This document shows, one piece after another, positions 57,849 to 64,000 of a stretch of 64,000 nt of DNA; position 1 is the stretch's first letter; each line of letters starts with the position of its first letter. The translations under genes were made by a program, and so were the position numbers. Where the stretch lies: contig NZ_VXLC01000001.1 in assembly GCF_008704205.1 (NCBI RefSeq), positions 868,001-932,000 on the forward strand, read 5' to 3'. The notes beneath the pieces are model-generated. The model did no database searches. It saw only the letters and a list, made by a program, of their open reading frames with translations, and had not been told where the DNA came from. Source of the stretch: Nocardia colli (GTDB taxonomy: Bacteria; Actinomycetota; Actinomycetes; Mycobacteriales; Mycobacteriaceae).

Positions 57849-57885
57849 TTCGGCGCGATCCGGCCGCAGCCAGTAACCTCGCGGC

Positions 57886-59235
57886 GTGTCCACTGGTCGC
57901 TCGGAGAGCTCCATTCCCTCGGACGAGCGGCCGGAGCCGCTGTGGACCGCGCTACGCCAAAGCCCGGGCGTGCTGCGCCTGGCCATCGTGCGGTTCACCG
58001 GTCAGTTCGGCGACGGGATGTTCCAGGCGGCGCTGTCCGGGGCGATTCTGTTCAATCCCGAGCGGCAGACCGATCCGCTGGCGATCGCCGCCGGATTCGC
58101 GGTGCTGCTGCTGCCGTATTCGCTGATCGGGCCGTATGCGGGGGCGCTGCTGGATCGGTGGGATCGGCGCACGGTGCTGCTGGTGGCGAATGTGGCGCGG
58201 GCGGTGCTGATCGCGCTGGTCTGCGCGGGACTGCTGGCCGGGCTCGGCGAGACGCCGCTGCTGTTGCTCGCGCTGGCCGTGGTGGGGATCAGCCGGTTCG
58301 TGTTGTCGGGCGTGTCGGCGGCGTTGCCGAAGGTGCTGGCCAAGCACTGGCTGGTGCCGATGAACTCGGTGCTGGCCACGGTGGCCTCGGGGTGCGCGGG
58401 GCTCGGCGCGGCCACCTCAGTGGCGGTGATCGGGTCGATCGGGGCGGGCGACTTCGCCTCGGCGGTGGCGGTGGCGATCAGCGGTCTCGGGCCGGTGGTC
58501 AGCGCCATGCTGGCGGCAGGCTTCGCGCCGCGGGTGCTCGGCCCGGACGCGGGCGTGACGTCCGGCGAGAGCACGGTGCGCGCGATCGCCACCGGCCTGC
58601 GCACGGGTGCGACGGCGGTGTGGGAGTCGGTGCAGGTGACCACCGCGATGCTGGGCATCGGTACGCACCGAATCGTGTTCGGCATCAATACCTTGATCAT
58701 GGTGCTCGTGCTGCGGCAGGGACCGGCCCACGGTTCCGCGTTGAGCAGCGGGCTGCTCGGTTTCGGGGTCGCCATTGCCGCTATCGCCGCGGGCATGCTG
58801 GTGGCGGCCGTGGTCGCGCCGCTGCTGATTCCGCGCCTCGGCCGATCGAAGACGGTGGTGGCCGGCCTGCTGACCGCGACGGTGGTCCAGTTGACGCTGG
58901 TCACCCCGATCGCCATCGTGGACGAGGGCGCGGCGGTGCCGCACGCGCACAAACTCTTGCTGGTGGGCGCGTTCCTGCTCGGGCTGGCCGGGCAGACGAT
59001 CAAGCTGACCGGTGACGCGACGATGCAGATGGATATCGATGACGCGCGGCGCGGGCAGGTATTCGCGTTGCAGGACACGGTGTTCAATATCGCGTTCATC
59101 CTGGCGATCGCCGCCGCGGCGCTGGTTATCCCGGACGACGGGCGGTCGTTGCCGGTGATTGTGGTGGGTGCCGGAATCTATTGCGCGGGAATTGCCGCCA
59201 TCGCGCTCAATATGCGGCGGCGGAAGATCGGCTGA
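57886..59235 (+). CDS. MFS transporter
   Basis: A 449-residue membrane protein of MFS type with 11-12 predicted helices and a motif-A-like loop (YAGALLDRWDRRTVLLVANV). It includes a distinctive ALPKVLAKHWLVPMNSVLAT segment. It fits the MFS_3-like (enterobactin exporter EntS/bacteriocin) group seen in actinobacteria. GTG at 57886 follows TAACCT by six bases, a leaderless pattern. The C-terminus ends in a basic stretch (LNMRRRKIG). The gene lies 38 bases after the Nudix gene, in the same direction but probably with its own promoter. Substrate unknown. Confidence 0.82.
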   Translation: MSTGRSESSIPSDERPEPLWTALRQSPGVLRLAIVRFTGQFGDGMFQAALSGAILFNPERQTDPLAIAAGFAVLLLPYSLIGPYAGALLDRWDRRTVLLVANVARAVLIALVCAGLLAGLGETPLLLLALAVVGISRFVLSGVSAALPKVLAKHWLVPMNSVLATVASGCAGLGAATSVAVIGSIGAGDFASAVAVAISGLGPVVSAMLAAGFAPRVLGPDAGVTSGESTVRAIATGLRTGATAVWESVQVTTAMLGIGTHRIVFGINTLIMVLVLRQGPAHGSALSSGLLGFGVAIAAIAAGMLVAAVVAPLLIPRLGRSKTVVAGLLTATVVQLTLVTPIAIVDEGAAVPHAHKLLLVGAFLLGLAGQTIKLTGDATMQMDIDDARRGQVFALQDTVFNIAFILAIAAAALVIPDDGRSLPVIVVGAGIYCAGIAAIALNMRRRKIG

Positions 59236-59257
59236 AGAATATGCGGCGCGGTCGAAT

Positions 59258-59821
59258 TCAGGTGATGACCGGATCGTCGTCCAGGTGCCGTCCGGTCGGA
59301 TTCATCCGCTGCGCCAGATAGTCGGGTAGGTCGTCCGGCGGCCGGTGCGACGGTGGCGCGTCTTTGAGCACCGGATGCGGCGGCGGCTGATCCTCGACCT
59401 GAGACAAGCCGGGGAGCGAATCCTGCGGTGCGACATCGGCGGCCGTGTGCTGCTGGGCCTCCATATGGTCGGTGCGCACGATCCAGTCCAGCGGCTCGCT
59501 GACCGCGTCGGACGCGGTGCCGGTGATCTGGTGATTCCAGGTGCCGAACCCGGTCGGGTCGGTATAGAAGTGGTCGAGGACCCCGTCGTTGTCCAAGTCC
59601 AGGGCGGCCACGTCGGCGATGCCGGAACCACAGGTGTCCCACATGGCGTCGTCGGCGAGACCGTCACCGTCGAAGTCGAGCTGGACCGCGTCGGCCGAGG
59701 CCGAGGCCGGGCCGGCCAGTTCCAGATCGGCTTGGCTGTGCCAGACGTGCACCGTGCCGTCGCCCGTGCCGAACACGTACTCGATCTCGTTCATATCTCT
59801 TTGGACGCGCGCGACCGACAT
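59258..59821 (-). CDS. Acidic protein with Ca-binding-loop-like repeats
   Basis: The 187-residue protein contains two Asp-rich loops resembling calcium-binding dockerin/EF-hand or FG-GAP units: LDFDGDGLADDAMWDTCG and LDLDNDGVLDHFYTDPTG. An acidic Pro-rich C-terminus (PPPHPVLKDAPPSHRPPDDL) follows. No signal peptide is evident, as in similar actinobacterial DUF6802-type proteins. ATG at 59821 has AGGGAA five bases upstream; an ATG at 59794 is less well placed. Divergent from the DUF4185 protein gene, 109 bases away. Confidence 0.72.
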   Translation of the reverse strand: MSVARVQRDMNEIEYVFGTGDGTVHVWHSQADLELAGPASASADAVQLDFDGDGLADDAMWDTCGSGIADVAALDLDNDGVLDHFYTDPTGFGTWNHQITGTASDAVSEPLDWIVRTDHMEAQQHTAADVAPQDSLPGLSQVEDQPPPHPVLKDAPPSHRPPDDLPDYLAQRMNPTGRHLDDDPVIT

Positions 59822-59930
59822 TCGGTTCCCTATTTCGCCCGGCCTATTCCGGTAGGTTCCTTTTCACTTCGGCCCGATTCGACAGGAGTCAGCGACCCAT
59901 GGGTTTTCCGGCGCGGAACCGTGATACCTG

Positions 59931-61505
59931 ATGCGCCGCTTCGGAAGTCGATCCGCCGGTGTTCCGGCATTGTTCGGTGCGGTGCTCGGCGGGCTGTTCG
60001 TCCTGCCCGTCCCGGCCGGGCAGGCCGCGCCGTTCCCGTGGGCGCCCGCGCCGGTGAACAGTTGCGGCGAGGTCGGTTTCGATCCGCTGAATCGCGAGCG
60101 CGATCCCGCACTGCCGCCGCTACCCTCGGTGGTATTACCCGAGCGGATCGACATCCCGGTGCCGATTCCGCAGCTCACGCCGATCACGGTGCCCGGCCCG
60201 GAGCCGGACAGGACCAGGATCGACCCGGGTCCACCGGCCACCGATCCGTGCCACACACCGTGCCCCGAAGTCCGCGATATCGCGAAACCGCCTGAGCCGA
60301 ACCCTGATCCGAGCCCGTTCCCGGACACCGGAACCCCGCCGGGTCCGGGTTCGGCCGAGCCGATCAAGGTGCCGCGCATCGAATTCAAGCCCGAGATCGA
60401 ACCGATCCCGGTGCCGGTCCCCGGCGGACCCGGCGTCGCGCCGCAGCCCGCACCCCCGTTGGTGACCCACCCCGCGGAACCGGGACCACTCGCCGCGCCC
60501 GTGGCCGAACCGCGCGTCACGTCGGTGGAACTGGCGGGCCAGATCACCGGACACGGCTCGCAGAATCGCACCGACCTGCGCTGGCAGGTGGACGGCACCG
60601 ACCTCGGCGTCATGTGGGAGACCAAGCCGGGCGAGGTCGCCGTCGTGTTCGGCGATACCTTCGGCAAGGGCTGGCAGGCCGGCGGCGCCGGGCACGACGA
60701 CCAGGACTGGCGCAGCAATGTGCTGGGCTACAGCACCGATCACGAACTGTCCGACGGCATGTCGCTGGACACCATGGTGCAGGACAGCCGCTGCCACGCC
60801 GCCGAGATCCTGGACAGCCGCAAGCTCAAGAACTGGGAAACGACCACCATTCCGACCTCCGGCTTCGCGCTGGGCGATCGGCAGTATCTGAGCTACATGT
60901 CGGTGAATCGGTGGAGCCGCATTCCGGGACTCTGGTCGAACAACTACGGCGGCCTCGCCTACTCCGACGACAACGGGCGCACCTGGACCAAGGATCAGCA
61001 TGCCAAGTGGGACAACCTGTTCGGCGTCGGCCGGTTCCAGGTCGCGGCGATGGTGCCGCAGGGGGACTACGTCTATATGTTCGGCACGCCCAACGGACGC
61101 GTCGGCGTGATCGGACTCGCGCGAGTGCCGAAGGACGAGGTGCTGAACACCTCCGCCTACCAGTACTGGGTGAACGGCAGCTGGGCGCCGGCCGCCGAAA
61201 ACCAGGCCACCCCACTGGTTCCCGGCCTGGCCAGCGAGGTGTCCGTGCGCTACGACCGGGACAACGCGCAGTGGCAGATGGTGTACCTGGACTCCGGTCG
61301 CGGCGCGATCGTGGCGCGCAATGCCGCGGAACCGCAAGGTAGTTGGACCGAGGCGGCGCAGCTGCTGTCCACCGCCGACTATCCGAAGTCCTACGGCGGC
61401 TTCATCCATCCGTGGTCGACCGGCAAGGATCTGTACTTCACCATTTCGTCCTGGGACAGCTACAACGTGTATCTCATGCACGCTCAACTGGATTCGGCGA
61501 ACTGA
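59931..61505 (+). CDS. DUF4185 (GH183-type) exported protein, probable endo-D-arabinanase
   Basis: The 524-residue protein has a signal sequence (residues 1-32), a long Pro-rich linker (about 55-200; PEPDRTRIDPGPPATDPC among others) and a C-terminal DUF4185 domain. Clear elements are EVAVVFGDTFGKGWQAGG, DQDWRSNVLGYSTDHELSDG, LWSNNYGGLAYSDDNGRTWT and YGGFIHPWSTGKDLYFTISS. In mycobacteria DUF4185 proteins were shown to be endo-D-arabinanases (GH183) acting on arabinogalactan/lipoarabinomannan; by this relation the protein may remodel envelope arabinan. The stop is one base from the convergent pxpB stop. ATG at 59931 is well placed. Confidence 0.85.
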   Translation: MRRFGSRSAGVPALFGAVLGGLFVLPVPAGQAAPFPWAPAPVNSCGEVGFDPLNRERDPALPPLPSVVLPERIDIPVPIPQLTPITVPGPEPDRTRIDPGPPATDPCHTPCPEVRDIAKPPEPNPDPSPFPDTGTPPGPGSAEPIKVPRIEFKPEIEPIPVPVPGGPGVAPQPAPPLVTHPAEPGPLAAPVAEPRVTSVELAGQITGHGSQNRTDLRWQVDGTDLGVMWETKPGEVAVVFGDTFGKGWQAGGAGHDDQDWRSNVLGYSTDHELSDGMSLDTMVQDSRCHAAEILDSRKLKNWETTTIPTSGFALGDRQYLSYMSVNRWSRIPGLWSNNYGGLAYSDDNGRTWTKDQHAKWDNLFGVGRFQVAAMVPQGDYVYMFGTPNGRVGVIGLARVPKDEVLNTSAYQYWVNGSWAPAAENQATPLVPGLASEVSVRYDRDNAQWQMVYLDSGRGAIVARNAAEPQGSWTEAAQLLSTADYPKSYGGFIHPWSTGKDLYFTISSWDSYNVYLMHAQLDSAN

Positions 61506-61506
61506 G

Positions 61507-62196
61507 TCAGTCCGCGACGAACTGGACGGAACCGCCCGCGCGGATCAGTGCGGGCGGATCGCGGCCCACGTCCCACATCCGCAGGTCGGTGGTACCGATG
61601 AGGTGCCAGCCGCCGGGGGTGCTGCGCGGATAGACGGCCGAGTAGCCGCCCGCCAGTGCGACCGCGCCCGCCGGGATGGTGGTGCGGGCCTGCGGTCGGC
61701 GCGGCACGGTCAATCGGCCATCGGATGACTCGAGATAGCCGAAGCCCGGGGCGAATCCGACGAACGCGCATCGCCAGATCGTGCCGGTGTGTTCGGCGAT
61801 CACCTCGGCTTCGGTCAGTCCGAGCAGTCGCGCGACCTCGGCGAGATCGGCACCGTTGTAGCGCACCGGCACGACCAGGGGATCGTCCGGAGAATCGTGG
61901 TCCGGCAGTGTTCCACGGGAAACAATGCCCGAATCCTGTTCTGCCGTCGGCTGTTGCAGCTCGCGCAGCAGGGCCGCCAACTCCTGCCGGACGGATTCCG
62001 CGTGCTCCGGCGAAAGCAGCGTCACGAGAACGGTTTCCGCAGCTGGTAGGACGTCTTGCGTACCCTCCGGCGGGCAAAGACGCAGAGCAGCAACCAGTTT
62101 CGCTATGTCGTCATGGTGCGCCGGCAGTACGAGCAGCGCGCAATCGCCGGCCGCCCGGATCTGCCGATCCGGGTCCGCCGGTTCGCGGTCCGTCAT
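61507..62196 (-). CDS. pxpB: 5-oxoprolinase subunit PxpB (KipI-like)
   Basis: The 229-residue protein has the PxpB/KipI layout. The N-terminal domain starts DRQIRAAGDCALLVLPAHHD. The C-terminal cyclophilin-like domain has VPVRYNGADLAEVARLLGLT, the signature CAFVGFAPGFGYLESSDGRL, ALAGGYSAVYPRSTPGGWHL and IGTTDLRMW. PxpB works with PxpA and PxpC to hydrolyse 5-oxoproline with ATP. ATG at 62196 lies two bases after the pxpA stop. No pxpC or fused C domain is present, so the complex must be completed elsewhere or the pair has another function. Confidence 0.9.
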   Translation of the reverse strand: MTDREPADPDRQIRAAGDCALLVLPAHHDDIAKLVAALRLCPPEGTQDVLPAAETVLVTLLSPEHAESVRQELAALLRELQQPTAEQDSGIVSRGTLPDHDSPDDPLVVPVRYNGADLAEVARLLGLTEAEVIAEHTGTIWRCAFVGFAPGFGYLESSDGRLTVPRRPQARTTIPAGAVALAGGYSAVYPRSTPGGWHLIGTTDLRMWDVGRDPPALIRAGGSVQFVAD

Positions 62197-62198
62197 CC

Positions 62199-62954
62199 TC
62201 AGCCGAACGATTCGACCGGCACCCCGACCTCGTCCAGGGCGGTGCGAATGAGCCGCGCCATCTCGACCGCGGCGGGGGTGTCGCCGTGCACGCAGATGCT
62301 GGCCGCGCGCACCGCGACCTCGCCGGACCCGTCCACCGTGCGCGCCGTGCCCGACATGGCGATCGAAACCGCCTGCGTGACCGCCTCGTTGGTGCCGAGA
62401 ACGGCGCCGGGCAGTCCGCGCGCGGCGAGCGTGCCGGCCGGCGTGTACGCGCGATCGGCGAATCCCTCACCGACGAAACGCACCTTCGCCGCCTCCGCCG
62501 CCTGCTCCAGCTGCGAGCCGGCCGGACCGAGCAAGGCCAGCTCCGGGTCGTAATCGACCAGCGCGCCCAGCACCGCGTCCGCGAGCTGCCGGTCCCGGGA
62601 CGCCGAATGGTAGAGCGCACCATGCGGTTTCACGTACCGCACCCGATCGCCGGCCGCCTTGGCGAACGCGTCGAGACTGCCGATCTGATACAGCACCTCG
62701 TCACACAACTCGGCGGGCACCATGGTGACCTCGCGCCGGCCGAACCCGGCCAGATCGCGATAGCCGACGTGCGCGCCGATCCGGACGCCCTTCTCCACGG
62801 CGAGCCCGCAGGTCCGGCGCATGATCGAGGGGTCGCCCGCGTGGAACCCGCAGGCGATGTTGGCGCTGGTCACGATGTCGAGCATGGCCGCGTCGTCGCC
62901 CATCTTCCACGGACCGAAGCCCTCGCCGAGATCACTGTTCAGATCCAGCGGCAT
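62199..62954 (-). CDS. pxpA: 5-oxoprolinase subunit PxpA (LamB/YcsF family)
   Basis: The 251-residue protein shows the YcsF/LamB signatures: LDLNSDLGEGFGPWKMGDDA, DIVTSANIACGFHAGDPSIM, RIGAHVGYRDLAGFGRREV, YVKPHGALYHSAS and EGFADRAYTPAGTLAARG. It opens the 5-oxoproline ring using ATP-driven chemistry together with PxpB/PxpC. ATG at 62954 has GGAAAGGG upstream; the longer frame to 63767 is a shadow. Cotranscribed with pxpB. Confidence 0.93.
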   Translation of the reverse strand: MPLDLNSDLGEGFGPWKMGDDAAMLDIVTSANIACGFHAGDPSIMRRTCGLAVEKGVRIGAHVGYRDLAGFGRREVTMVPAELCDEVLYQIGSLDAFAKAAGDRVRYVKPHGALYHSASRDRQLADAVLGALVDYDPELALLGPAGSQLEQAAEAAKVRFVGEGFADRAYTPAGTLAARGLPGAVLGTNEAVTQAVSIAMSGTARTVDGSGEVAVRAASICVHGDTPAAVEMARLIRTALDEVGVPVESFG

Positions 62955-63120
62955 ATGCACCCTTTCCGTGGCGGTGTGTCGAGACAGCACCCGATTGTGG
63001 TTGTGACGGTGGTCTACAAGCAAGAATGCCCGGTCAGTGCGGGGTGGTAACCGCCCGAACGCGACCTGGGTCACAGGTCGATGGTCCAGTTCAGCGGCGG
63101 CAAGTACGCTCGGACCAATC

Positions 63121-63936
63121 ATGGCCACGTATTTCGATCCGAAGTCCTGGTCGCCGCTACGGGCCGTCGATCTCGGCAAGCGCCTGTTCGAGCAGTCCTG
63201 GCTGGAACAGTGGATCACCGTCACCACCTCCTGGGTGGACGCAGGCGCCGACCTCGGTGCGGGCACCGTCACGGCGCTGCTGCCGGACGCCCTGATGACC
63301 GTGCTCAGCGAAGGCATCCTGAGCCGCTTCGGCGGGCAGGAGGTCAGCGCCACGCTGCTCGGCCACGACCTGCACGCCACCCTGCAGGTGCTGAAGGTCC
63401 GCCGCCGGGGCGCGCATTTCCAGACCAAGACGGTGTTGTCCCGGCTGCGCTGGGACAACCATCCGATCGAGGCCGTGACCGTGATCGCGCACGGCGTCCG
63501 CCTGATTCCGGGCGTGCCGACGAAGGTACGTGCGTCGCAACTCGACCTCGAGGGCACGGTCACCACCGCGGCGCTGGTCGGCTGGATCAACAGCCAGCCG
63601 CTGGATTGGGTGCTGGATATAGATGACAGCGGACTGATCCGGGCCAAACATCGGCGCCGGCGGCTGACCGCGCTGGTGGACGCGTCCGTGACGGACAACC
63701 GGGTGACCGTCGATCTGCGTCGCGCCGCCTGGCTGGGCGTGCGGATGCCGCGCCGGATGATCGGCACGCCCGCGCTGCTGCTCGAACAGCTACCGAATCA
63801 GGCGCGCATCGTGCACGCCACCCGCGACGGCGACCTGGTCCGGTTCCGGATCGAACTGCCGGAGATCACCGGGTCGTTCGATCTGGCCCAGATCCGCTCC
63901 GCCATCGTCACCGGAACGACGCTGATCGTCTTCTAG
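63121..63936 (+). CDS. Hypothetical protein (271 aa), possibly DUF2993/LmeA-like
   Basis: The 271-residue protein has no signal peptide or membrane segment. It consists of alternating strands (GGQEVSATLLGHDLHATLQV, SRLRWDNHPIEAVTVIAHGV, LEGTVTTAALVGWINSQPLD, VDASVTDNRVTVDLRRAAWL) that could fold as a TULIP-like/LmeA (DUF2993) lipid-binding barrel, but I am not sure. ATG at 63121 is about ten bases after TACGCT; no ribosome binding site is clear. It diverges from pxpA and its stop overlaps the next, convergent gene. Confidence 0.65.
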   Translation: MATYFDPKSWSPLRAVDLGKRLFEQSWLEQWITVTTSWVDAGADLGAGTVTALLPDALMTVLSEGILSRFGGQEVSATLLGHDLHATLQVLKVRRRGAHFQTKTVLSRLRWDNHPIEAVTVIAHGVRLIPGVPTKVRASQLDLEGTVTTAALVGWINSQPLDWVLDIDDSGLIRAKHRRRRLTALVDASVTDNRVTVDLRRAAWLGVRMPRRMIGTPALLLEQLPNQARIVHATRDGDLVRFRIELPEITGSFDLAQIRSAIVTGTTLIVF

Positions 63937-64000
63937 GCCTGGGCTTTCCACCACTCCTGCAAGGCCGACTCCGCCTCGTCACGGGTCATCGGCCCGCGAT
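63933..64000 (-). CDS. C-terminal fragment of a protein (partial, runs off window)
   Basis: The minus strand encodes RGPMTRDEAESALQEWWKAQ and a final Ala before a TAG at 63933-63935, overlapping the plus-strand stop by three bases. The rest lies outside the window. The short Glu/Trp-rich end is protein-like but too short to identify. Confidence 0.55.
   Translation of the reverse strand, partial: RGPMTRDEAESALQEWWKAQA

Noticed and set aside
1..64000. tRNA, rRNA, CRISPR arrays, prophage or insertion sequences
   Set aside because: No transposase or integrase gene, no regularly spaced repeats and no tRNA-like cloverleaf was noticed; without a scanner, short RNAs could still be missed.

Overview
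The window is high-GC actinobacterial DNA. It most resembles Nocardia or a close mycolic-acid-containing relative. This rests on a complete yrbEAB-mceABCDEF operon with an Mce-associated protein, an LdtMt2-type L,D-transpeptidase, orthologue-like matches from memory to mycobacterial Zmp1, DinB2 and UgpAEBC, a DUF4185 (GH183-type) protein, XRE-DUF5753/DUF397 regulators, and many starts with a TAnnnT box 5-8 nt upstream of GTG/ATG, the leaderless pattern. No rRNA, tRNA, CRISPR array, insertion sequence or phage gene was seen. The window reads as ordinary chromosome with small accessory pockets.

Layout. 1-1315: truncated XRE-DUF5753 regulator diverging from two tiny translationally coupled genes. 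1415-9325: secreted TAP-like hydrolase, DAO-type FAD oxidoreductase, ABC exporter, and a 944-residue FAD/Fe-S dehydrogenase. 9376-9480: a 34-residue peptide gene with a strong ribosome binding site. 9687-16279: DNA glycosylase, TetR/MFS efflux pair, AcuI-like reductase, DinB2 polymerase, and a TetR-thioesterase pair. 16340-21652: FAD monooxygenase, Lon protease with an HspR-type (HAIR-like) site, a coupled pair of small unknown genes, and a DHFR-like reductase. 21891-29315: membrane and secreted proteins (PrsW, DUF445), a TIGR03084 protein, L-2-hydroxyglutarate oxidase, an SRPBCC protein and an RNase HI.

29394-38979 is the mce operon on the minus strand: two YrbE permeases, MceA-F with ATGA or similar overlaps, then an Mce-associated protein. 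It starts from a roughly 525-bp, partly AT-rich intergenic region carrying a perfect 16-bp palindrome. 39505-47154 holds envelope and secreted functions: S1 protease, MFS, LppU-like lipoprotein, a small exported protein, a beta-lactamase-fold esterase, P450 and L,D-transpeptidase. 47325-51686 is ugpAEBC, a probable glycerophosphodiester importer, followed by convergent zmp1. 53814-55721 is a WhiJ-like regulatory module (DUF397, XRE-DUF5753, and a divergent unknown gene). 55690-64000 holds a DUF4190 protein, pirin, Nudix hydrolase, MFS, an acidic calcium-loop-like protein, the DUF4185 protein, pxpB-pxpA (no pxpC nearby) and an unknown 271-residue protein.

Much of the window serves the cell envelope: lipid import (Mce), glycerophosphodiester salvage (Ugp), peptidoglycan cross-linking (Ldt) and probable arabinan cleavage (DUF4185). 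The points I find most worth following are a glutamine at the DinB2 steric-gate position, an atypical in-frame insertion in the UgpC TOBE region, a possible sliding-clamp motif at the end of the RNase HI tail, the 34-residue peptide gene, and the small gene pair beside the XRE-DUF5753 regulator.
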